64,000 nucleotides of DNA. Source: Lithobates sylvaticus. Taxonomy: Eukaryota; Chordata; Amphibia; Anura; Ranidae. Each line of letters opens with the position of its first letter. Position 1 is the first letter of the stretch. The translations under genes and the position numbers were made by a program. Positions 1-8,772 of the stretch are shown piece after piece. The DNA lies in NCBI GenBank assembly GCA_028564925.1, contig CM053032.1:122717490-122781489 (forward strand). Reading direction: 5' to 3'. The notes under the pieces are model-generated. The model did no database searches, was not told where the DNA came from, and saw only the letters and a list, made by a program, of their open reading frames with translations.

Positions 1-576
1 ACCTGATGTAAGAAGGGGCTCCACTGGGGACATCAGATGTAAGGAGGGGCTCCACTGGGGACACCTGTTGTAAGGAGGGGCTCTGCTGTGGACACCAGAT
101 GTAAGGAGGGGCTTCGCTGGGGACACCAGATGTAAGGAGGGGCTGTGTTCTGGACACCAGATGTAAGGAGGGGCTCCACTGGGGACACCTAATGTAAGGA
201 GGGGCTCCGCTGGGGACACCTGATGTAAGGAGGGGCTCTGCTGGGGACACCTGATGTAAGGAGGGACTCTGCTGGGGATGCCTGATGTAAATAGGGACTC
301 CGCTGGGGATGCCTGGTGTAAAGAGGGACTCTGCTGGGGACACTTGGTGTAAGGAGGGACTTTGCTGGGGACACCTGATGTAAGGTGGGACTCCGATGGG
401 GATGCCTGGTGTAAGGAGGGACTCTGCTGGGGACACCTGGTGTAAGGAGGGACTCAGCTTGGGACACCTGGTGTAAGGAGGGATTCTGCTGGGGACACCT
501 GGTGTAAGGAGGGATTCTGCTGGGGACACCTGATGTAAGAAGGGACTCTGCTGGGGACACCTGATGGCATCTGGTG
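1..576. repeat. 31-bp minisatellite
   Basis: About 18 head-to-tail units of 31 bp run from the window edge, with the core GGGGACACCTGATGTAAGGA followed by GGGGCTCYGCT. Successive GGGGACACC starts at 181, 212, 243 and 274 give the 31-bp period. Because 31 is not a multiple of three, the 123-residue open frame on the minus strand (189-560) reads three frames of the unit in turn. It is a by-product of the array, not a gene. Units differ by a few substitutions, so the array is moderately old. Its left end lies outside the window. Confidence 0.95.
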
Positions 577-1237
577 GCAGGCGATGGTGGAAAGTGACAC
601 GCTCAGGGCTTCCACTGATTCTGCATTATGGTGAGTTGAATGATTTCATTTTATATTACAATCTAATAATAGAAATAATGCGCTTCAATCATCCTAACAC
701 CATAATAACCATGGTGCAGGGATGATTGAAGCGCCAACACCAGGTGTTTAGAGTATCTTTATCTGCTGATTGTTAAACTTTATGGAATACACATATTGCT
801 AGTGTGGTGCAGGATCTGGGCCTGCTGTCCCTCCATCCCTCTTTTTTTCTTTCCTTCTCTCTCCTTCCCTCCCTATTTCTTTCTTTCTCTCTCCATCCCT
901 CGTTCATCTCAGACTTTAACCACACCCCCCTTGAGCCATGCCTCATTTAAGCCACACTCATTATTAATTTAAACCACGCCCATTTTTCGCTGCACCACGC
1001 TAAGCTCGCTGCATTTTCCTTTCCCCACTACGCCCCCTAATTATAATAAGACTCCGCCTACAGGCAAAAAATTCTCCCTTATAAATTTTTTACAATGTTG
1101 GCAACTATGGTTGTGGCACGGTTCCGCAATGTAAAAGTGCAATTTGGCAATAAAAACAAAAAGAGGCTTCAGGAGGTGGCAGTAGCATGGATCACTTTTC
1201 AGAAGGAGGTAAGCATACTATCAGTGTGAAAGAAGCC
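577..1237. other. intergenic, no gene seen
   Basis: AT-rich sequence with a CT-rich low-complexity tract at about 835-903. I see no coding frame, RNA gene or clear transposon end here. Confidence 0.6.
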
Positions 1238-1668
1238 TAAAGCCCCATACACACGGTCGGATTTTCCGATGGATTCTGTCCTATCAGACAATGTTGTCGG
1301 AAATTCCGACCGTGTGTAGGCACCATCGGACAGTTTCCATCGGATTGTCCGACGGACAAAGTCCTATCTCCTGCTGGATAGATTTTTTGACAACAAAGTC
1401 CGATCACACCAAATCCGATCGTGTGTAGCGAATTCCGACGGACAAAGTGCTACGCATGCTCAGATCACATTACAAGACCAAAGCTATTGGCTACTAGCCT
1501 CTACGTAGTCCCGTCGTAGGCAACAAACGTCACCACGTTCAGAATGATCGGATTTTCCGACAACTTTGTCCGACCGTGTGTACGCAAAACCAACATCGGA
1601 CAAAGTACGACGGACATGATCCGACGGACCTGGTCCTCGGATAATCCGAGCGTGTATATGGAGCTTAA
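1238..1668. mobile_element. TTAA-target MITE, copy A
   Basis: The ends are inverted: AGCCCCATACACACGGTCGG on the left and its complement CGTGTGTATATGGAGCTTAA on the right. A TTAA is clear on the right; the left TTAA has one change (TAAA). No coding capacity. Inside are many short inverted motifs of the form TCCGACGGACAAAGT, so the strand can fold heavily. A second copy at 49631-50062 is the reverse complement of this one over its whole length. That shows a defined family about 430 bp long. TTAA targets are used by piggyBac and Kolobok elements; which one drives this family is not visible. Confidence 0.85.
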
Positions 1669-2218
1669 GAGTGTGCCTGACCAAAGGAAAAAGTGCTGAT
1701 ATGGTAAGTGTGCTCAAAGAAGATGAAACAACTTCTACCCTTGTGAAGTGAGTGGCAGGTAATAGTTCTTTACAATATAGCAAAGTTAAATTACTTGCCC
1801 CCCTGAAGTTAAAAAGGTCACATTCTTCTGTCACTGACTGTCTGTGGATGACCAAAATCCTCCAGTTAACAGTTTTTTTTTTTTTTGAAAAGGATGATGA
1901 TATTTTAGGCGTTGTCTATTTTTATGTGCTGAATAGTGCTCTAAAACAACTTGGAGCTACTATACGGAAACGTGCAGAACTGTCTAGGGTACAAGTGCTG
2001 GCACAAACCGTCTCTGTACTCACACTGTATCTTAACGCCCTTAATGTGTTTGCTTAGTCAGAGTTGGTTGCTCCATAGAACACTTTCTAATATTATGGGC
2101 CTAAGCCAACACCCATATGCAAAGGGTGCGGTCACAAGCCTCTTCCAAATTTTCTGCTAAAAGCACTGACAATCCATTGTACTTCTCTGAAATTGGTGGC
2201 TCCAGACTTCTTCAGCAT
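1669..2218. other. intergenic, no gene seen
   Basis: Apparently unique sequence with a T-run at about 1867-1882. Two overlapping short plus-strand frames (1752-2057 and 1951-2160) have no recognisable motif. The last 8 bases, TTCAGCAT, are the left target duplication of the next element. Confidence 0.5.
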
Positions 2219-2650
2219 TAGGGATGGGCCCGGTGTTCGATTCGAACCCATGTTCGAATCGAACATCGGGCGTTCGCCCGCTCGACGAGCCCAGAACTAT
2301 TTGGGCCGCTCGCATCAAATTCGTGTGATGCGAGCGGCCCGCAATGCACTGCGCCAGTTGCAGTGCATTGCTGGCTGATGATTGGCCAAGCATGCACTGT
2401 GACCCGCATGCTTGGCCAATCAAAGAGCCAGCGACGAGGAGAGCATCCTGCCTGTGGCCAATTATAGCTCAGGGGATTTAGTACACGCCCCACAGTATAA
2501 AAGGCCGCCGCGACGGCGGCCTCGCATATTGTGTTGTGTTGTCAGCGTCAGTGTTATGTGCTGCTGACTGCTGACATTATGTGCTATGATTCTGGGGATT
2601 TGTGTGTGCGTGCTGTTAGTACAGCATTGCAGTATCACATCTGGGGGGTG
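2219..2650 (+). repeat. hAT-like terminal block with three hairpins and TATA
   Basis: This left terminal block has no partner in the right arm, so copy 1 is asymmetric. It holds GTTCGATTCGAAC, then three consecutive palindromes: 2303-2340 (15-bp stem), 2341-2371 (11-bp stem) and 2381-2420 (15-bp stem, ATTGGCCAAGCATGC). A TATAAAA at 2496-2502 sits just before GCCGCCGCGACGGCGGC. The layout resembles the 5' end of a transposase-bearing hAT, such as the one at 58485. I infer that copy 1 is a chimera of such an end with a foldback body. Confidence 0.6.
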
Positions 2651-3404
2651 TCTATAGTATGCCTGTGAAGGGGGGCATGTTTCCTGTGCTTAGAACTGTC
2701 CCTGCAAAAAGTGTAATTTTTGCAGGAAAAAAAGCTATTTAAAATGACTCGCGGCTAATGTGAATTGACGGCTCCTGTAACACAGAGAACAGTCATTCAT
2801 TGAAAGCCATTCATAAAAAAAAGTCATTGATAAAAAATAAAAAAAATAAGAAAAAAAAAAGCGTGGGGGTCCCCCCAAATTCAATAACCAGGCCCTTCAG
2901 GTCTGCTATGGATATTAAGGGGGACCCCAGCCAAAAAAAAAAAAAAAATGGCGTGAGGTCCCCCTCAAAATCCATACCAGACCCTTAAGGTCTGGGATGG
3001 ATTTTAAGGGGAACCCCAGCCAAAAAAAATGGCGTGGGGTCCCCCTCAAAATCCATACCAGACCCTTATCCGAGCATGCAACCTGGCAGGCCGCAGGAAA
3101 AGAGGGGGGGACGAGAGCGGCCCCCCCTCCCTCCTGAACCGTACCAGGCCACATGCCCTCAACATTGAGACCCCCAAAGCACCTTGTCCCCATGTTGATG
3201 AGGACAAGGGCCTCTTCCCCACAACCCTGGCCATTGGTTGTGGGGGTCTGTGGGCGGGGGGCTTATCGGAATCTAGAAGCCCCCTTTAACAAGGGGACCC
3301 CCAGATCCCGCCCCCCCTGTATGAAATGGCGTCTGTTCTTCTGTCGGGCCGCTCCTCGCAATGGGAGGCTCCCGCTGTGTGAGGCTTCGCTCCGTCTGAC
3401 AGGT

Positions 3405-3413
3405 CTTTTATAA
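3405..3413 (-). promoter_or_regulatory. TATA box, left arm, reading leftward
   Basis: TTATAAAAG on the minus strand lies in the sequence CTCCGTTATAAAAGACCTG. It mirrors the plus-strand copy at 3528-3536, so the two boxes point away from each other across a spacer of about 115 bp. The sequence is suggestive; transcription itself is inferred. Confidence 0.45.
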
Positions 3414-3477
3414 CGGAGGGCAACTGGTGATCCCGCCCCCCCTCTGACGTCATGGGGAAAGCCATAGGGAATTCCCC

Positions 3478-3822
3478 ATGACGTCCCCATGCATCAGAGG
3501 GGGGGCGGGGTCACCAGGTGCCCTCCGTTATAAAAGACCTGTCAGACGGAGCAAAGCCTCACACAGCGGGAGCCTCCCATTGCGCGGAGCGGCCCAGAAG
3601 AGACGCCGACGCCATGGAAGAAGATGCCGGACGAGAAGGACGAGAAGACCAGCGCAAGAAGAAGCGGATCGGAGGAAGAAGATGATGGAAGAAGAAGATG
3701 GAAGAAGATGCCGGAAGAAGAAGATGAAGAAACCGAAGGATGAAGAAAGGAAGACCAGAAGAAAGAAGATTTTAATAAAGGAATTGTCAAAGACCGTCTC
3801 CTGTAATTTTTTAAATTTTTGA
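3478..3822 (+). CDS. charged micro-ORF in foldback arm (doubtful)
   Basis: An open frame of 114 codons covers the right arm core. Its second half (from about residue 45) is almost all Arg, Lys, Glu and Asp, because the DNA there is GAAGAAGAT-type purine repeat. Its start lies upstream of the TATA box, so the frame as annotated would not fit a transcript from that box. The first ATG after the box (3614) gives only 23 codons, beginning MEEDAGREGRED. No homologous family is recognised. Related purine-rich charged tracts occur in the other foldbacks (reverse orientation at about 63820-63960, and at 35348-35581), which argues for descent from one sequence. It does not prove translation. Confidence 0.2.
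   Translation: MTSPCIRGGAGSPGALRYKRPVRRSKASHSGSLPLRGAAQKRRRRHGRRCRTRRTRRPAQEEADRRKKMMEEEDGRRCRKKKMKKPKDEERKTRRKKILIKELSKTVSCNFLNF
3528..3536 (+). promoter_or_regulatory. TATA box, right arm, reading rightward
   Basis: TTATAAAAG sits 78 bases before an ATG at 3614 and about 240 bases before an AATAAA at 3774-3779. The TATA box, purine-rich tract and AATAAA together have the outline of a very small transcription unit within one foldback arm. Confidence 0.45.
3774..3779 (+). terminator. AATAAA polyadenylation signal in foldback arm
   Basis: AATAAA in TTTTAATAAAGGAATTGTC follows the purine-rich tract. Equivalents lie at 9349-9354 (minus), 9668-9673 (plus) and 63814-63819 (minus) in the other copies, each followed by a similar GACACTTTTT-type sequence. 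Confidence 0.45.
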
Positions 3823-4863
3823 CACTTTTTTGGTGAAATGGCCCTTACCATTTCACACAGGGAGGGGGGAATCTGGGGGTCCCCTTGTTAAAGGGGGCTT
3901 CCAGATTCCGATAAGCCCCCCGCCCGCAGACCCCCACAACCAATGGCCAGGGTTGTGGGGAAGAGGCCCTTGTCCTCATCAACATGGGGACAAGGTGCTT
4001 TGGGGGTCTCAGACCCCCAAAGCATCCTCCCAATGTTGAGGGCATGTGGCCTGGTACGGTTCAGGAGGGAGGGGGGCCGCTCTGGTCCCCCCTCTTTTCC
4101 TGCGGCCTGCCAGGTTGCGTGCTCGGATAAGGGTCTGGTATGGATTTTGAGGGGGACCCCACGCCATTTTTTTTGGCTGGGGTTCCCCTTAAAATCCATC
4201 CCAGACCTCAAGGGTCTGGTATGGATTTTGAGGGGGACCTCACGCCATTTTTTTTTTTTGGCTGGGGTCCCCCTTAATATCCATAGCAGACCTGAAGGGC
4301 CTGGTTATTGAATTTGGGGGGACCCCAACGCTTTTTTTTCTTTTTTTTTTTTTTTTTTATCAATGACTTTTTTTTTATGAATGGCTTTCAATGAATGACT
4401 GTTCTCTGTGTTACGGGAGCCGTCAATTCACATTAGCCGCGAGTCATTTTAAATAGCTTTTTTTCCTGCAAAAATTACACTTTTTGCAGGGACAGTTCTA
4501 AGCACAGGAAACATGCGCCCCTTCACAGGCATACTATAGACACCCCCAGGTACGAAATTTAAAGGAATATTACACTTTTATTGTTTCAATTTAAGCATTA
4601 TTAAAATCACTGCTCCTGAAAAAACGGCCGTTTTAAAAAAAAAAATTTGCATTGATACATGTCCCCTGGGGCAGGACCCAGGTCCCCAAACACTTTTTAT
4701 GACAATAACATGCATATTAGCCTTTAAAATTAGCACTTTTGATTTTGAACGTTCGCATCCATTATAACTAATAGGGTTCTAATGCTCGCACGGACTTTAG
4801 GTCCGTTCGCGGGTTCTGGTGCGAGCCGAATGGGGGGGTGTTCGGATTATCCCTACTCAGCAT

Positions 4864-5081
4864 ATATGCAATTCATACCCTAGGATACAAATTCAGGAGG
4901 TGTAGAGGGAGCAACTGTGACAGGGCTATCTGAATATAAGACCCCAGTATAACTGACACATTCCAAGCGTTGGTTTGCTATACTGGCCATGAATATTAGT
5001 TGCACCTTTTACTGTACACAGTACTGCACACAGGTGATTTACTGAAGAAGTAATTGTTATGTTGGTACAGGGGACACATGC
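4864..5081. other. short intergenic stretch
   Basis: About 220 bases with no feature I can identify, between two transposons. Confidence 0.5.
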
Positions 5082-6300
5082 TTAACCACTTCAATACCAG
5101 GCACTTAGACACCTTCCTGCCCAAGCCAATTTTCAGCTTTCAGCGCTGTCGCAATTTGAATGACAATTGCGTGGTCATACAACACTGTACCCAAACAAAT
5201 TTTTTATCATTTTGTTCCCACAAATAGAGCTTTCTTTTGGTGGTATTTGATCACCTCTGCGATTTTTATTTTTTGCACAACAAATAAAAAAAGACAGAGA
5301 ATTTGGAAACAAAAAAGTTTTTCTTTGTTTCTGTTAAATTTTTTGTAAATAAGTACGTTTCCTTCTTCAATGATGGGCACTGATATGGCTTCACTGATGG
5401 GCACCGATGAGGTGGCACTGACGGGCACTGATGATGGGCACTGATAGGCGGCACTGATGGGCACTGATAGGTGGCACTGATGGGCACTGATAGGTGGCAC
5501 TGGTATGAGGCACTGATGGGCATTCATAGGTGGCATTGATGGGCACTCATATGCGGCACTGATGGGCACTCACAGGCGGCACTGATGGGTACTTATGGGT
5601 GGCACTGATGGGTACTTATGGGCGTCACTGATGGGTGGCATAGATGGGCACTGATAGGTGGGCATTGATGGGCACGGATGGGCACTGATGGACATTGATG
5701 GGTGGCACTGATGACACTGATTGGTGGCACTGATGACACTGATGGGTGGCATTGCTGGGCATCATGTTATATAATGCTGCCAGTCAGTGCCCATTTGTGG
5801 GCACTGATTGGCACAGATTGTGCATCATTTGCACATGTGGATGGCCATGGGGTACATACCTGGCCATTCAAATGTTGCCCCCTTCCCTGGTGGTCCTGGC
5901 GCCTCTCCTGGTGGTCTAGTGTGGGCATTCGAGGGGGGGCTGCGCTCATAAACAATAAGCGCAGACCCCCCCTGTCAGGAGAGCCGCCGATCAGCTCTCC
6001 TCTACTCGCGCCTGTCAGACGCGAGTGAGGAAAGGCAGATCAACGGCTTTTCCTGTTGACATCGTGATCAGCCGCGATTGGACATGGCTGATCACGTTGT
6101 AAAGAGCCGTTGGAGGCTCTTTATCAAGATCGGTGGAGCGGTGTGTCAGACTGACACACCGCTCCACCGATCACCGCGATGTGCACCCCCACGGGCACGC
6201 GGCGGCTGTTATCCTAAAGGACGTCATGTGACGCCCAGTCAGGATAACTGAACCACCGCCCGGCCGTCATTTTGCTATAGGCCGGGTGGGAAGTGGTTAA
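5082..6300. mobile_element. TTAA-flanked non-autonomous element with internal minisatellite
   Basis: The left end reads TTAACCACTTCAATACC and the right end, on the other strand, reads TTAACCACTTCCCACCC, so the ends are inverted and each carries TTAA. There is no coding frame. A GC-rich right half contains hairpins (for example the GTGTGTCAGACTGACACAC palindrome around 6140-6165). TTAA duplication points to a piggyBac- or Kolobok-type transposase. I infer it belongs to a high-copy anuran family. Confidence 0.75.
5385..5765. repeat. minisatellite inside the TTAA element
   Basis: Degenerate units built from GGCACTGATGGGCACTGATA, roughly 22-26 bp each, fill about 380 bp. The open frames over it encode repeats of the type Pro-Ile-Ser-Ala and are artefacts. 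Confidence 0.9.
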
Positions 6301-6441
6301 ATAAACGATATATTCATTACTGCACATTACTAGATCTTTAAATACATTTTGTGAACTAAGAGTACAATTAAATTTTAGGAATATATTCCTTGCCTACAGG
6401 TGTACTAGTTAGTTGCTGGTTCAGTCTGAGGGGGTAAAGAG

Positions 6442-6524
6442 TTAAAGTGGTTGTAACCCCCCCAAAAAAAAAAAGATCCTGTCCCTTTAAAGCATGTTGA
6501 ACAGCATAGTGCTTCTGTTTTGTC
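6442..6524 (+). mobile_element. one end of a TTAAAGTGG MITE
   Basis: TTAAAGTGGTTGTAACCCCC matches the left end of the complete MITE at 54843-55328. Only about 80 bp survive before Tc1 sequence begins. Confidence 0.5.
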
Positions 6525-6819
6525 AGAGTCCTGACCTTAACCTGATAGAGCACCTTTTGGATGAATTAGAGTGGCAAGCCAGGCCTTCTCCTTCCAACAT
6601 CAGTGCCTGACCTTACAAATGCGTTTCTGGAAGAATGGTCAAACATTCCCACAGACACACTCCTAAAGCTTGTGGACAGCCTTCCCAGAAGAGTTGAAGC
6701 TGTTATAGTTGTAAAGGGTGGGCCAACACAATATTGAACCCTACGGACTAAGACTGGGATGCCAATAAAGTTCATGTGTGTGTAAAGGCAGGCATCCCAA
6801 TATTTTTGGGAATATAGTG
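6525..6819 (+). mobile_element. 3' remnant of a Tc1-like transposon
   Basis: The first bases encode QSPDLNLIEHLLDELEWQA, the Tc1 transposase segment holding the third catalytic residue (Glu of the DDE triad). The usual Pro of NPIE is changed to Leu, and a stop follows after about ten more codons. The segment ends in a terminal repeat that, read from outside, is CACTATATTCCCAAAAATAT, next to a TA. This family is distinct from the two Tc1 copies at 18147-21414, whose ends are CAGTGGTGTGAAAAAG. The 5' three quarters are missing. Confidence 0.8.
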
Positions 6820-8174
6820 TACATCAAGCTACAAGTGTGTCATGGGAATGCACTTTTCAGAGGAGCTGTGGACTTTACTACAGCTCATCTCTTAGTTGGG
6901 GAACTGCCTTAATATTAGACTTTTACATGACCAAGGTCCCCGCCCGGCCCCGGGCATTGGTGAGTGGGCTCATTGCACATGCAAGGTGAGTATAAAGACA
7001 TGCTTCACTGTCAGAAACAATGTCAGGTTCTTTGGCATGGGCCACACACGCCACACCCTGATGAGAATGAGTAATGATGATGACTCATCCCATAGTCTTC
7101 TTAATGCTTGTGTTCTTAAATCAGTTTACAGGAGAGCAAGCTGTTGTACATAACAGCAAGCACAAAAGGCACTGTATACCCCTACAGTATTATAAATATT
7201 ACAAAATTTGACAAATAATAAGACAAATTAAAGTGCAAGTGTGTTCATGAAAATGCTAATTTCCCACCTCTCAGTTTCATCTTACCATCACATCCCAGGT
7301 AGTTATATACACAAATTGAGGCCTAATTCCAAAGTAGTTGAGGACTTTTGGGATACTACCACATTCCAGGTAGGTATATTCAAAAACTGAGGTTTAATGC
7401 CAAAGAGGAGGGGAACTTTTGAGGTGCATCCTCAAAATGCCACCTTAAAAGCTCCCATTTGCTTTGACGTTAAGCCTCAATCTTTGTTGCAATCACTTTG
7501 TGCCCTGGATATTCATACATAATCTATGATATGATGGAATGTTAGCTGCTAAATTACCAAAGATATATCAAAGGTACCTTGCTAAAATCTGCTATGACTA
7601 CACAATCTCTGCTCTATATAATAAACAAAACCATTTATTTTAATATATTGGTAGCTCTCAAAATGTTCAGAAATGTCACCAAGCATAAAATCTTAACAAT
7701 AAAACAAAATGATGCTGAGATGTTATTTTAAGCCCTACTCTTACAAAGAGTTTAAACATACTCTGGGATAAATTTCCTTGGAAAAAAAATGTTGACATTA
7801 CAGGATTTCCTTAAAAATTCACTTCATTAAGAATGTGCATCATTGTTGCTAATCATTACATGCCCTTTATGTCATGCTAGTTCACTTTAAATGATAAGTT
7901 TGCCTTTAGTAAAACATTTTTTTTATAATAAATGCACATGGTTTCGCAGGTAAAATGTGCATTTATTCTATTCTTGACATTTTATTGAATACAGTGTAAT
8001 GTTTTCAATTGTGGAATTTTTATCTATTCTTTGTAATACTCTTAAAATCTTTAAATAAACATTTATTTGACTTAAAAAATTAGCATTTATTATTTTTTTA
8101 CACTGGAGCCTGCAAAGAATTGCACCTGTGATTAGTGGATCATGGGCACAATGCCAGACTCCTGCAGACACTTA
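6820..8174. other. intergenic, no gene seen
   Basis: AT-rich sequence without a convincing gene. Two short AGGTAG(T/G)TATAT-type blocks near 7300 and 7370 are a loose local duplication. The stretch 7925-8165 (AATGCACAT and later GAATTGCACCTGTGATTAG) looks like an old repeat but has no clear ends. Confidence 0.5.
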
Positions 8175-8355
8175 AGCTGGCCATACATTATACAATTTTC
8201 CCTTTGAATTTTCTTTAAATTTACCTTCAGCTATGTAGTACAAGGGCCTACCTGACTGCATACAACTTGAAAGTGTTCAGGTTTGATCTCATATTATATG
8301 GTTTTGGTAAATCTAAAGGAAAACGACAAGAAAATTGTATAATGTATGGCCAGCC
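8175..8355. mobile_element. small Harbinger-like MITE, copy A
   Basis: The ends are inverted over about 27 bp: AGCTGGCCATACATTATACA and, reversed, GGCTGGCCATACATTATACA. A three-base TTA flanks each side (8172-8174 and 8356-8358), as PIF/Harbinger elements leave. No coding capacity. A diverged relative lies at 47964-48151. Confidence 0.8.
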
Positions 8356-8764
8356 TTACTACAGCTCTCTGCCTGTACCTCTGTAAAGGCAGACAGTTAC
8401 TAAGCTGCAGGACGAATGAACTACGAGGGTGTTGATCTGTAGATCATAGTCTAGTCTATAGTCATTGAGAACTACAAGCCATCTGCAATGGTAGCAGACA
8501 GGACTTATAGATCAGTCAATCACAGATTTCTGTGAATGAATGACGTGGCTGTATGGGTGGAGTTTTTAAAATGTGACAGTGGCTGCCGGGAGAAAAACCC
8601 CCACCCGCTGTCCCAGAGAAGGGGTATATCAGGGGGTGAGGTGGGGTGCTGAATATGTTACACCCTAAATACAGGTGTAACATGTAGCACGTTCAGAAGG
8701 TGAGCTTAGCCTTTAAGGATCTAGTTCAGAAAGCAGCGGTGTTGATTTACTAAAGAAATAGAAG
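8356..8764. other. intergenic; end holds a split repeat
   Basis: No gene is seen. The last bases (from about 8740, GATTTACTAAAGAAATAG) appear to be the left part of a repeat that resumes at 10682 after the foldback insertion. Confidence 0.45.
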
Positions 8765-8772
8765 CTGTTGAA

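Larger units (their letters stand above)
2219..4855. mobile_element. hAT-type foldback element, copy 1
   Basis: The element starts TAGGGATGGGC and ends ATCCCTA. It is flanked by TTCAGCAT (2211-2218) and CTCAGCAT (4856-4863), 7 of 8 identical, as expected for a hAT insertion. From about 2651 to 4545 it is one giant inverted repeat whose arms meet near 3480-3486. The arms share the tract with GACTCGCGGCTAATGTGAAT, tandem units of about 80 bp built on CCATACCAGACC and GGGGACCCC, and a central TATA-containing part. The right arm is longer because it keeps a purine-rich segment (3600-3780) that the left arm lacks. No transposase is present, so it would need one supplied in trans. Confidence 0.85.

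Noticed and set aside
189-560. 123-residue minus-strand open frame
   Set aside because: It reads through a 31-bp minisatellite; the protein repeat simply follows the DNA repeat.
3029-3289. Short Pro/Gly-rich frames in the foldback arms
   Set aside because: They recur in mirror image on both strands of the inverted repeat and follow its GGGGACCCC units.
5207-5752. Pro-Ile-Ser-Ala repeat proteins on the minus strand
   Set aside because: Read from the minisatellite of the TTAA element.
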